64,000 bases of DNA from Gillisia limnaea DSM 15749 (GTDB lineage: Bacteria; Bacteroidota; Bacteroidia; Flavobacteriales; Flavobacteriaceae), in assembly GCF_000243235.1 (NCBI RefSeq), contig NZ_JH594606.1, positions 1,965,448-2,029,447 of the forward strand, written 5' to 3'. Made by a program: the position numbers and the translations under genes. Below are positions 33,588-43,975 of this stretch, piece by piece (the first letter of the stretch is position 1; every line of letters starts with the position of its first letter). Below the pieces are notes generated by a model. That model searched no databases. It saw only the letters and a list, made by a program, of their open reading frames with translations, and was not told where the DNA came from.

Positions 33588-34730
33588 ATGAAATTTAATA
33601 CTAAAACGATTCATGGTGGGCAACACAATATAGATCCGGCGTACGGATCGGTGATGCCACCAATTTATCAAACAAGCACGTATTCTCAAACCACTCCGGG
33701 AGGACATAAAGGCTTTGAATATTCCCGCAGTGCGAATCCTACGAGGACCGCGCTTGAAAATTCCCTTGCAAGTATAGAAAACGGAAAATTTGGTCTGGCC
33801 TTTGGCTCCGGCCTTGCAGCCATTGATGCAGTGCTTAAACTCTTCAAACCCGGAGACGAGATTATCTCAACCAGTGATCTTTATGGTGGCTCCTACCGCC
33901 TTTTTACAAAGATTTTTGAAGGTTTGGGATTGAAATTTCATTTTGTTGGGATGGAGGAATCCGGTAAAATTGAAGAATTCATCAATGAGAATACAAAAAT
34001 GATTTGGGTGGAAACCCCTACCAATCCTATGATGAGCATCATAGATATTGAAGCGGTTTCAAAAATATCCAAAAAGCATAAGCTTCTTTTGGCCGTAGAT
34101 AATACGTTTGCCACGGCATATTTACAGCAGCCATTAGATCTTGGCGCCGATATCGTTATGCACTCTGCAACAAAATACCTTGGAGGTCACAGTGATGTGG
34201 TATTGGGATCTTTGGTGGTTATTGATAAGGAACTTGCGGACAAATTATATTTTATTCAGAATGCCAGTGGCGCTATTTGTGGTCCAATGGATAGTTTTTT
34301 GGTATTAAGAGGAATAAAAACTCTTCATATCAGGATGCAACGGCATTGTGAAAACGGAGAAAAGATAGCGAGATTCCTAAAAACTCATCCTAAAGTAGCT
34401 AAAGTTTACTGGCCTGGATTTGAAGATCATCCTAACCACGAGATTGCTAAAAAGCAAATGAGCGGATTTGGCGGAATGATCTCTTTCACAACTTTGGAAG
34501 GTACTTTGGAAAGTGCTGTTAAGGTTGTTGAAAAGTTAAAGGTCTTTACTTTAGCCGAATCTCTGGGGGGCGTTGAATCCCTTGCCGGACATCCTGCCAG
34601 TATGACTCATGCATCCATCCCTGTAGAGGAGCGTGAAAAAACAGGAGTAGTAGATTCTCTTATCCGCCTTAGTGTGGGTATTGAAGACGATGAAGACCTA
34701 ATCGACGACCTGAAACAGGCTCTGGGTTAG
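33588..34730 (+). CDS. trans-sulfuration PLP enzyme (cystathionine synthase/lyase)
   Basis: A 380-residue Cys/Met-metabolism PLP enzyme. It has the N-terminal KTIHGGQHNIDPAYGSV, the phosphate-binding GSGLAAIDA, VETPTNPMM, AVDNTFAT (PLP aspartate) and MHSATKYLGGHSDV (about 195-208), where the lysine after AT is the Schiff-base residue. The C-terminal ESLGGVESLAGHPASMTH and RLSVGIEDDEDLI are canonical. Family members are cystathionine gamma-synthases, gamma-lyases and beta-lyases; sequence alone does not settle which. A strong terminator follows. Confidence 0.92.
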   Translation: MKFNTKTIHGGQHNIDPAYGSVMPPIYQTSTYSQTTPGGHKGFEYSRSANPTRTALENSLASIENGKFGLAFGSGLAAIDAVLKLFKPGDEIISTSDLYGGSYRLFTKIFEGLGLKFHFVGMEESGKIEEFINENTKMIWVETPTNPMMSIIDIEAVSKISKKHKLLLAVDNTFATAYLQQPLDLGADIVMHSATKYLGGHSDVVLGSLVVIDKELADKLYFIQNASGAICGPMDSFLVLRGIKTLHIRMQRHCENGEKIARFLKTHPKVAKVYWPGFEDHPNHEIAKKQMSGFGGMISFTTLEGTLESAVKVVEKLKVFTLAESLGGVESLAGHPASMTHASIPVEEREKTGVVDSLIRLSVGIEDDEDLIDDLKQALG

Positions 34731-34760
34731 AAGCTTAAATAAAAATATATAGAAAAAGAG

Positions 34761-34785
34761 CCTCAGCGATCGTTGAGGTTTTTTT
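34761..34785. terminator. bidirectional terminator
   Basis: CCTCAGCGA pairs with TCGTTGAGG (one G-T wobble) in a near-perfect palindrome, flanked by AAAAA on the left and seven T on the right. It serves the convergent trans-sulfuration gene and the outer-membrane-type gene at 34788. Confidence 0.82.
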
Positions 34786-34787
34786 GT

Positions 34788-35570
34788 TTAATAATTTATA
34801 TAATAAATGTAGCCTACGTTAACCCAAAAAACCAGGTCGTTGAACTTATTTTGTGGTCCCTGTACATTTAGTCCTTCCAGCCAATCTGTATCATAGTATT
34901 GCCAACGGGCTTCCAAATTGAGGTCACTAGAATGTCCAAGACGAAACCTTGTTCCTGCAATCCCAACGATGGCAAAGGTAGAACCGCTGTCTAAATCTAC
35001 ACCACCATTTCTAAAAGTGGGGAATAAATTATTTTCATCGGTGATAGGTCCAAGGTCTGAATATGCATTGGGAAAGTAATTTACATAGTGAACCCCAAGG
35101 CTAATAAAAGGCGAAAAAAGATGCGAAAATGCCCGGTAATCCCGTATGCTACGTGGATAATACTCCAGGCCTGTTCCAATTTCCAAGGTTTGGGTCTCCC
35201 CATGCATGGCTCTTAGTAATATCCCTCCAACCGATTTGGGTTTTGCCGCTATAGGTCCAAAATGCTCAAGTTTTGTTCTAAAGTAATCTATTTCGGTGCG
35301 TATTTTAAAGTGATCATTGAAATAAGTTTCGCGGGCATAACAGTTACAATCTGCCCGATAAGCAAAATTCATATAGTGCACGATTCCAATTCCAAGCCCG
35401 GCATTATTAACATTATTCTTGAAATTATAACGCTCGCCATAATCGGTGAAAAAAGCGGTGGGACCAACCAGTATTCCGACTTCATGAGATAATCCCAACT
35501 GGGCAAACACGCTTCCTCCGGAAAGGAAAAGCAGCCAGATAATAATTAATACGGAACGCAAATCTGCCAT
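34788..35570 (-). CDS. exported outer-membrane-like protein
   Basis: The protein has 260 residues from the ATG at 35570 (MADLRSVLIIIWLLF), chosen because it gives a normal signal peptide ending near SVFAQ; a frame 24 codons longer would put a second hydrophobic stretch in front. The mature part has alternating aromatic/polar strands (YFRTKLEHFGPI, LGVHYVNYFPNAY, DLNLEARWQYYDTDWLEG, LVFWVNVGYIYYINY at the very end). It ends in an aromatic residue, as beta-barrel outer-membrane proteins do. It resembles a flavobacterial family known in databases by the locus-style name THC0290_0291 (from memory). No function is established. It is divergent from gdhA copy 2. Confidence 0.72.
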   Translation of the reverse strand: MADLRSVLIIIWLLFLSGGSVFAQLGLSHEVGILVGPTAFFTDYGERYNFKNNVNNAGLGIGIVHYMNFAYRADCNCYARETYFNDHFKIRTEIDYFRTKLEHFGPIAAKPKSVGGILLRAMHGETQTLEIGTGLEYYPRSIRDYRAFSHLFSPFISLGVHYVNYFPNAYSDLGPITDENNLFPTFRNGGVDLDSGSTFAIVGIAGTRFRLGHSSDLNLEARWQYYDTDWLEGLNVQGPQNKFNDLVFWVNVGYIYYINY

Positions 35571-35729
35571 ATACCACGCGGTGAAGGAATAACAAATATA
35601 TAAAATAGAAGTTAACAAAATTATTAGTAAAACTGTTTCCAAAAATCATTAATTAAATTGGACGTTAATATTATATCAAAATGCAAAATATGCGCTTGAT
35701 TCAACATATAACTTTTATATTTACAATAA

Positions 35730-37115
<1,386 letters not shown>

Positions 37116-37140
37116 AATTTTCAGTCCCCGGATTATATAA

Positions 37141-37166
37141 ATGCCGCTCCCAGAGCGGCATTTTTT
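37141..37166 (+). terminator. terminator after gdhA copy 2
   Basis: The perfect stem ATGCCGCT/AGCGGCAT with a 5-base loop is followed by a T-run. The same stem is reused at 40568-40593. Confidence 0.92.
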
Positions 37167-37331
37167 ATACATTCCTTTTTGAGAATTATTCGCAAAGGTT
37201 TGGTAAGAAGATTTTTATCCTTAATTTAGTTTTAACATCTTTCGGTTCTTTAACTTCGGGGAATCAATTTTTCTTTGAGTTTGAAAATCTAAAAAGAATT
37301 TAATTACCCTAGCAGCCCTAATCAAGCACAT

Positions 37332-40300
37332 ATGAAATATCCCAATTTTCTTAAAAAATATAAACTTCTTTCTCTAATTTTATTTTTACTGATTCCCCTT
37401 AATCAGGTTCAGGCCCAAAAGGTACAGCAGGAAACCTTAGATTCTACAGTGTTCCAAACAATGGATTACAGGGTTGCAGGACCATACCGTGGTGGTCGTT
37501 CCACAGCCATAGCAGGTCATGCAGACCGGATTAATGAATATTATTTTGGTGCAACCGGGGGAGGCTTATGGAAAACTACCGACGGCGGATTCCTGTGGAA
37601 ACCGGTTACAGATAATCAGATCAACTCCTCATCTGTAGGAGCAGTTGATGTGGCAGACAGCAATCCGGATATTGTATACATAGGAATGGGGGAATCCCAA
37701 TTCAGAGGGAATATAATGCAGGGAGACGGAATCTATAAATCTATAGATGCTGGTAAAACCTGGGAAAATGTTGGATTGAAAAACTCTCAAACCGTTGCTC
37801 GGGTGCGGATACATCCAACAAATCCTGACATTGTCTATGCGGCTGTTCTTGGTCATCCCTTTGGTCCTAATGAAGAACGCGGTGTTTTTAAAACTACAAA
37901 TGGAGGAAAAAGCTGGAATAAAATTTTATACAAAGGACCAAAAGCAGGTGCTGCAGATTTGATCATTGACCCCAACAATCCTGAAGTAATTTATGCTTCT
38001 ATTTGGGAAGTGTACAGGAAACCATGGAAAATGTGGGGCGGTGGCGGAGCTTCTGGCCTGTTTAAATCTGTGAACGCAGGAGAGACCTGGGAAGAATTGA
38101 CCAATAAACCAGGCATGCCTCAAGCTCCTGTCGGGAAAATAGGAATTACTGTTTCTCCGGTTGATTCCAACCGGGTTTGGGCCATTATAGAAGTTAATGA
38201 AGGTGGAGTTTTTCGATCTGATGATGCAGGTAAAACCTGGACCAGGACCAATGAGGACAGAAAACTTCGGCAACGGGCGTTTTATTATACCAGGATCTAT
38301 GCAGATCCTCAGGACAAAGAAACCGTGTATGTTTTAAATGTAGATTTTTGGAAATCAACAGATGGAGGTGAGGAGTTTGATACAGAAATCAAAGTTCCTC
38401 ACGGAGATAATCATGACTTATGGATTGATCCAAATAATCCTAAACGTATGGCGGAAGCCAATGATGGAGGAGGAACGGTAACTGTAAACGGGGGCGAAAC
38501 CTGGACAGATGAAGATTTTCCAACTGCGCAGCTCTACCATATCACAGCAACAAACGATTTTCCATATTTTATAGCAGGTGCCCAACAGGATAACAGTACA
38601 GTTGCAGTACCAAGCGAAGGTTGGGATTTCCTTACCGCAAGGGGAAATACTATGAAAGAAAATGTTCCATCTTATTCAGTTGGAGGAGGAGAAAGTGGGT
38701 ATATCGCTCAGGATCCTAATAATCTTGATATTTTTTATGCAGGCAGTTACTCGGGGGTTTTAACCAGGATCAATAGAGAAACCGGAGAAAGGAGAAGGAT
38801 TGAGCCTTATCCAAGATATTTTATGGGTAATGCTGCAGAAACTCTTCCGGAAAGAGTACACTGGACCTATCCAATCGTGTTTTCTCCTCTTGAAGACAGG
38901 CTTTATGTAACGAGTCAACATGTTTGGACCACAACGAGTGAAGGCCAATCCTGGGAAAAAATAAGTCCGGATCTTACCTATGCAGATCCTGAAACTATGG
39001 GTGTAAGTGGAGGCGAGATTACTTTAGACATGAGTGGTCCCGAATTATACGCTACTGTTTACGCACTGGCGCCATCTTACCACGATGTGAATACCATTTG
39101 GGCCGGGTCTGATGATGGTTTGATCCATATAACCAGAAACCATGGCAAAACCTGGGAAAATATTACACCTCCCGGTTTACAAAAACATTCAAGGGTAAGT
39201 ATAATAGACGCTTCCAGGCATAAACCAGGAACGGCTTATGTTGCTGTGAAGCGATATCAAATGGACGATCGGGCCCCTTATATTTTCAAAACCAGTGACT
39301 ATGGGAAAACCTGGAAAAAGATCATCAGCGGCATAAAAGAAGGCGATTACGTACATGTAGTTCGGGAGGATATCACCACTCCGGGAGTTCTATACGCAGG
39401 AACCGAGCATGGGGTGTATGTTTCCTTTAATGATGGTGAAAACTGGAATTCTCTTCAGCTCAACCTGCCAGACGTTGCCATTAGAGATCTTGCGGTTACA
39501 GAAAAGGATATTGCAATAGCTACTCACGGAAGGTCAATGTGGATCCTTGACGATATTGCGCCAATCAGGGAGTATAGCAAAGAAGTTGTTAATAAAAATC
39601 TCCATTTGTACAAGCCTTATTATGCTGTAAGGAGGGTTCAAAATGCCGTTTTTCATTACAACCTCGGGAAAGATGCAGAAGAGGTGAAAATTGAAATCTT
39701 AGATCCTTCCGGAGAAATTATCCAGACTTTTATTTCTGAAGAGCCAAAGCCTGAAGAAGAAAAGAAACCTGAAGATCTTGCAGCAAAGACTGCTAAAAAA
39801 TCTGATGCAGAGATTGAGGAAGATGAAGTAAAAGAGGACAAAAAATCAGCAAACGGATATACACCACCAGAGCCACCTACCAGTAAAAAAGGATTGAATA
39901 CTTATAAATGGGATTTACGATATCCCGGTTCTACGGTATTCGATGGAATGATCCTGTGGTCTGCCCGTCCTGAAAGAGGGCCACTTGCAAAACCCGGAAT
40001 TTACCAGGTAAGAGTCACTGCAAACGGGAAAACGGAAACCAAACCATTTGAGATTAAACTTGATCCAAGGCTGGAAAATGTTTCGGAAGCGGATATTAAA
40101 GAACAGTTTGATCTCGGGATGAAAATTCGGGAAAAAGTAAGTGAGGCCAATGAAGCTGTAATTAAAATAAGGGAATACAAAGAAAAGATGGGAGATAACA
40201 TAGATCCTGAAGTTTTGAAAAAGCTTAGTTCTATTGAAGAGGCTATTTACCAGGTGAAAAATGAAAGCAGCCAGGATCCTTTGAATTTTCCAATAAGGCT

Positions 40301-40469
40301 TAACAACAAAATTGCCAGTCTGGGTATGATTGTCGATAGTGGAGAGGCTAATCCTACAGATGGTTCCTACCAGGTTTTTAATGAACTTTCAGAGGAACTT
40401 TCTGTTCTTATTAATGACATGGAAACTGTTTTTTTAAATGCTGAAAGGACAAATTCTGTGGAAAAGTAA
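37332..40469 (+). CDS. secreted sortilin/BNR-repeat beta-propeller protein
   Basis: A 1045-residue exported protein: signal peptide of about 28 residues (cleavage near VQAQK). Two blocks of VPS10/BNR-type propeller repeats follow, seen as repeated Asp-box-like segments GGLWKTTDGGFLW, YKSIDAGKTWENV, FKTTNGGKSWNK, FKSVNAGETWEEL, FRSDDAGKTW and FKTSDYGKTW. After residue about 740 comes a lysine/glutamate-rich linker and an Ig-like region (YKWDLRYPGSTVFDGMILW), then a helical C-terminal part. I see no obvious type IX secretion sorting domain. Relatives are annotated as WD40/YVTN/BNR-like or glycosyl hydrolase; no catalytic residues can be assigned. It is monocistronic, with a terminator at 40568. 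Confidence 0.85.
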   Translation: MKYPNFLKKYKLLSLILFLLIPLNQVQAQKVQQETLDSTVFQTMDYRVAGPYRGGRSTAIAGHADRINEYYFGATGGGLWKTTDGGFLWKPVTDNQINSSSVGAVDVADSNPDIVYIGMGESQFRGNIMQGDGIYKSIDAGKTWENVGLKNSQTVARVRIHPTNPDIVYAAVLGHPFGPNEERGVFKTTNGGKSWNKILYKGPKAGAADLIIDPNNPEVIYASIWEVYRKPWKMWGGGGASGLFKSVNAGETWEELTNKPGMPQAPVGKIGITVSPVDSNRVWAIIEVNEGGVFRSDDAGKTWTRTNEDRKLRQRAFYYTRIYADPQDKETVYVLNVDFWKSTDGGEEFDTEIKVPHGDNHDLWIDPNNPKRMAEANDGGGTVTVNGGETWTDEDFPTAQLYHITATNDFPYFIAGAQQDNSTVAVPSEGWDFLTARGNTMKENVPSYSVGGGESGYIAQDPNNLDIFYAGSYSGVLTRINRETGERRRIEPYPRYFMGNAAETLPERVHWTYPIVFSPLEDRLYVTSQHVWTTTSEGQSWEKISPDLTYADPETMGVSGGEITLDMSGPELYATVYALAPSYHDVNTIWAGSDDGLIHITRNHGKTWENITPPGLQKHSRVSIIDASRHKPGTAYVAVKRYQMDDRAPYIFKTSDYGKTWKKIISGIKEGDYVHVVREDITTPGVLYAGTEHGVYVSFNDGENWNSLQLNLPDVAIRDLAVTEKDIAIATHGRSMWILDDIAPIREYSKEVVNKNLHLYKPYYAVRRVQNAVFHYNLGKDAEEVKIEILDPSGEIIQTFISEEPKPEEEKKPEDLAAKTAKKSDAEIEEDEVKEDKKSANGYTPPEPPTSKKGLNTYKWDLRYPGSTVFDGMILWSARPERGPLAKPGIYQVRVTANGKTETKPFEIKLDPRLENVSEADIKEQFDLGMKIREKVSEANEAVIKIREYKEKMGDNIDPEVLKKLSSIEEAIYQVKNESSQDPLNFPIRLNNKIASLGMIVDSGEANPTDGSYQVFNELSEELSVLINDMETVFLNAERTNSVEK

Positions 40470-40567
40470 TATTAAAGTGCTAATAGGATAACAACTGTAA
40501 AAAAACCTTCTTTTCTTCAGTTAGAAGTACATTTATGCCTAAGATCAAATTTATATAAGCTTTGAAA

Positions 40568-40593
40568 ATGCCGCTCCCCGAGCGGCATTTTTT
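40568..40593 (+). terminator. terminator after the BNR-repeat gene
   Basis: ATGCCGCT/AGCGGCAT stem with a CCCCG loop and T-run. It is identical in its arms to the terminator at 37141-37166. Confidence 0.92.
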
Positions 40594-40596
40594 AAT

Positions 40597-40604
40597 TATC
40601 TTCG
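40597..40604 (+). promoter_or_regulatory. -7-like box (TATCTTCG) for recO
   Basis: One mismatch to TAnnTTTG. It begins 4 bases after the preceding terminator and ends 15 bases before the recO ATG. Confidence 0.45.
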
Positions 40605-40619
40605 TGCAAACTTATCAAA

Positions 40620-41339
40620 ATGCTTGTTAATACTAATGCCATCGTCATAAGTGCTTTAAAGTATGGGGAAGCAGATTTGATCGTGAAATGTTTCACCCAA
40701 AAAAGCGGACTCAAATCCTATCTCCTGCGTGGTATTTTAAAATCTAAAAAAGGAAAATTCAAAACCTCCATGTTTCAACCGTTGTCTCAACTGGAACTGG
40801 TTGCAAAGCATAAAGACAAAGGCACTCTGGAATATTTACAGGAAGCAAAAATGCTTAGTACCTATAGAACATTGCATACAGACGTGGTGAAAAGTGCCAT
40901 GGTATTGTTTATTTCTGAAATACTGCGGAATTCGATTCAGGAGGAAGAAGAAAATGAGGCTTTATACCATTATCTGGAAACAACGTTAAACTGGCTGGAT
41001 CATCATGAGAAGTTCGCTAATTTTCACTTGCTTTTTATGCTGAAACTTACCAGGTACCTGGGTTTCTATCCCGATGATTCCAATACTGATCCTGACTATT
41101 TTAATATGTTGGACGGGGTGTTTCAGGATGTGGAAACCAATAATTACTGCATAGAAGGCCAAAACTCCTTGGTTTTAAAACAGCTGCTGGGCATAAATTT
41201 TGATGAGTTAGAACTACTGAAATTAACCAAAACCAACCGAACCCATTTCCTTGAGATGTTATTACTGTACTATCAACTACATATAGACGCATTTAAGAAA
41301 CCAAAATCCCTGGCGGTTCTTCACGAAATTTTCAATTAA
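40620..41339 (+). CDS. recO: DNA repair protein RecO
   Basis: A 239-residue RecO with an N-terminal OB-fold (NTNAIVISALKYGEADLIVKCFTQKSG; NAIVISALKYGEADLIV is the recognisable part), RGILKSKKGKFKTSMFQPL, and a helical C-terminal domain with LARYLGF-like LTRYLGFYPDD. No zinc-finger cysteines are seen, as is usual for Bacteroidota RecO. It works with RecF/RecR in loading RecA at gaps. Its stop codon abuts the start of the TonB-dependent receptor with no gap. Confidence 0.92.
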   Translation: MLVNTNAIVISALKYGEADLIVKCFTQKSGLKSYLLRGILKSKKGKFKTSMFQPLSQLELVAKHKDKGTLEYLQEAKMLSTYRTLHTDVVKSAMVLFISEILRNSIQEEEENEALYHYLETTLNWLDHHEKFANFHLLFMLKLTRYLGFYPDDSNTDPDYFNMLDGVFQDVETNNYCIEGQNSLVLKQLLGINFDELELLKLTKTNRTHFLEMLLLYYQLHIDAFKKPKSLAVLHEIFN

Positions 41340-43739
41340 ATGCGAGTTATTTTAAGCCTACTTCTTTTTTTATTTTTTAGCCATTCCTATGCGCAGGAAA
41401 TCACGGTTCTGGATCGTGAAATGAAAATTCCGCTTAGCAATGTGGCTATTTACAACCAGAGCAAAACCATAAGTACACTTACCAATTTTGATGGAAAAGC
41501 ATCTATTTCTAAGTTTTCTAAAAATGAGCTTCTTTTTTTTAAGCATGTGTCCCATCATGAACTTCGAATCAAAAAATCTGACATCAAATCAAATTATAAG
41601 GTTTATTTAATCCCGGATGAGAATCAGCTTCAGGAAGTAGTAGTGTCTGTTTCCAAATTCGCGCAAAATAAAAGAGACCTGGCAAGGCAGGTAGTGAGTA
41701 TTTCGGCTGAAGACATCAAATTTTCAAATTCTCAAACCGCTGCAGATCTTCTGGAAAGCTCGGGCAAGGTATATGTTCAAAAAAGCCAATTAGGAGGCGG
41801 GAGCCCAATGATTCGCGGGTTTTCTACCAATAGATTGCTTATCACTATAGACGGGGTACGAATGAATAACGCGATTTTTAGAAGCGGAAATCTTCAAAAT
41901 GTGATCTCTATAGATCCGTTGGCGGTGGAACGGGCAGAGGTTATTTTAGGTCCCGGATCTGTAATTTTTGGGAGTGATGCGGTGGGAGGTGTTATGAATT
42001 TTTATACTTTGACTCCCAGGTTTGCGATGGGACGGAATACTGTCCTTTCCGGAAATGCCTATTCCCGGTATGCCTCTGCCAGTAATGAAAAAACCCTTCA
42101 CGCCGATTTTAATATAGGTCGAAAAAACTGGGCCTTTTTAACAAGTGTTACCTACTCTGATTTTGGGGATTTGAAAATGGGAAGTCATGGCCCCGAAGAA
42201 TACCTTAGGAATGAATATGTGATTAATAGAAACGGGAATAGTCTTATTGTTTCAAATGAAGATCCCCGAATTCAAAAACCAACCGGTTACAATCAAATCA
42301 ATTTATTGGAAAAGATCCGGTACATGCCAAATGAAATCTGGGATTTTAGCCTGAATTTGATGTACAGTACCACTTCCAATTTTCCCCGGTATGACCGGCT
42401 AATTCAAAAAAGGAATGGGCAGTTGAGGTCGGCAGAATGGTATTATGGCCCACAAATCTGGTTTATGGGCAATTTCAAGATTGATAAAAAAGGAAATGGA
42501 GCGGTTTATGACAATGCTCAACTAACCACCGCCTATCAACATTTCAAAGAGAGTAGAAACAACAGGGATTTTGGAAGCGAACTGCTTTTTAATTCTGAAG
42601 AAAATGTTGATGCTTGGTCGGCAAATCTGGATTTTGAGAAGAAATTTGAAAAAAATAAATTGAATTACGGACTAGAATATGTGTTGAACGAGGTTTCTTC
42701 AGAGGGCCGAAGGATAAACATAACTACCGGTAACTCAAACAGGGATATGCCTCGTTATCCCAACGGATCCTCCTGGCAATCCCTTGCTGCCTATTATGGA
42801 TTTCAATGGGAACTCCACCCGGAATTAACCCTGCAAACAGGCGCCAGGTACAACCATATATTTCTGAATGCCGATTTTGAAGATGCGGTATATGAATTTC
42901 CATTTAAAAATGCCGATCTCAGCACCGGGGCATTAACAGGTAGTGCGGGGCTGAGTTGGAATCCTTCAGAAAAAATTAATTGGAAATTAAACTTTTCAAC
43001 AGCTTTTAGAGCTCCTAATATAGATGATGTGGGAAAGGTTTTCGATTCTGAACCCGGCTCGGTAGTGGTTCCCAATTCCAATTTAAAACCCGAATACGCC
43101 TACAATGGTGAAATTGGTGTATACTGGAAAATTTCCGAAGCCATACGTGTTGATATTGCTGGTTTTTATACACATTTGGACAATGCTCTAATAAGGAGAG
43201 ATTTTAGCCTCAATGGAGTTGAAACAATAGATTTCCAGGGAGAACCAAGCAAGGTACAGGCAATACAAAATGCCGCCAGCGCTTACGTATACGGATTTGA
43301 AGGAGGAATTGTTGTTAAATTTAGTTCATCGCTACTTCTCAATTCTCAATTGACCATTACAGAAGGAAAAGAAGAACTGGATAATGGTACAACCGCTCCT
43401 TTACGACATGCGGCTCCCCTTTTTGGGAATACGCATTTAGTGTGGAAGCGCGATAAACTAAAACTCGATCTTTTTGGAGAATACAACGGGCAGTTCGATT
43501 ACGAGAACCTCGCTCCATCAGAACAAGGGAAAGCATATTTGTATGCCATTGACCTAAACGGTAATCCTTACTCCCCATCCTGGTATACCATTAATTTTAC
43601 CGGTCAGTATGAAATTTCATATAACTGGCAGGCAACGGCCTCACTCGAAAATATTACCGACCAACGTTACCGCACCTATTCTTCGGGTATGGCCGCTCCG
43701 GGAAGGAATTTGATTTTGGCGTTGAAGTATAGTTTTTAA
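41340..43739 (+). CDS. TonB-dependent outer-membrane receptor
   Basis: A 799-residue receptor: signal peptide (cleavage near SYAQE, about 19), an N-terminal carboxypeptidase-like extension (about 20-95), then the plug domain with ADLLESSGKVYVQKSQ, GGGSPMIRGFSTNRLLI and VERAEVILGPGSVIFGSDAVGGVMNF (GPGSVIFGSDAVGG). A 22-strand type barrel ends in LKYSF. The barrel carries FRAPN and PNSNLKPE, which resemble the FRAP and NPNL boxes of heme/hemoglobin receptors, but no histidine lies between them. Heme or iron-complex uptake is therefore a possibility, not a call. It starts on the base after the recO stop. Confidence 0.9.
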   Translation: MRVILSLLLFLFFSHSYAQEITVLDREMKIPLSNVAIYNQSKTISTLTNFDGKASISKFSKNELLFFKHVSHHELRIKKSDIKSNYKVYLIPDENQLQEVVVSVSKFAQNKRDLARQVVSISAEDIKFSNSQTAADLLESSGKVYVQKSQLGGGSPMIRGFSTNRLLITIDGVRMNNAIFRSGNLQNVISIDPLAVERAEVILGPGSVIFGSDAVGGVMNFYTLTPRFAMGRNTVLSGNAYSRYASASNEKTLHADFNIGRKNWAFLTSVTYSDFGDLKMGSHGPEEYLRNEYVINRNGNSLIVSNEDPRIQKPTGYNQINLLEKIRYMPNEIWDFSLNLMYSTTSNFPRYDRLIQKRNGQLRSAEWYYGPQIWFMGNFKIDKKGNGAVYDNAQLTTAYQHFKESRNNRDFGSELLFNSEENVDAWSANLDFEKKFEKNKLNYGLEYVLNEVSSEGRRINITTGNSNRDMPRYPNGSSWQSLAAYYGFQWELHPELTLQTGARYNHIFLNADFEDAVYEFPFKNADLSTGALTGSAGLSWNPSEKINWKLNFSTAFRAPNIDDVGKVFDSEPGSVVVPNSNLKPEYAYNGEIGVYWKISEAIRVDIAGFYTHLDNALIRRDFSLNGVETIDFQGEPSKVQAIQNAASAYVYGFEGGIVVKFSSSLLLNSQLTITEGKEELDNGTTAPLRHAAPLFGNTHLVWKRDKLKLDLFGEYNGQFDYENLAPSEQGKAYLYAIDLNGNPYSPSWYTINFTGQYEISYNWQATASLENITDQRYRTYSSGMAAPGRNLILALKYSF

Positions 43740-43944
43740 ACTCGACTTCCTTCTTTACCCCGGAAATGAATCTAAATGAGGTAATCAACCATCGCTTAAA
43801 AACAACTCAGTTTATCTGCTTTTTTGGTTGGAGGGCATCGCATTATAATCTTGTAAAAAAAATCTTTAAGAAGATATAAAGTTTTCAAATTGTTTATGTC
43901 GGTGTTTTTACCTTTTGAGTTCTTCTCTTTTGCTAAAAATGTTT

Positions 43945-43952
43945 AATTTCGC
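43945..43952 (+). promoter_or_regulatory. -7-like box (TAATTTCG) for ileS
   Basis: One mismatch to TAnnTTTG, 23 bases upstream of the ileS ATG. Confidence 0.4.
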
Positions 43953-43975
43953 AGCTCATTAGAAATTACTAGAAA

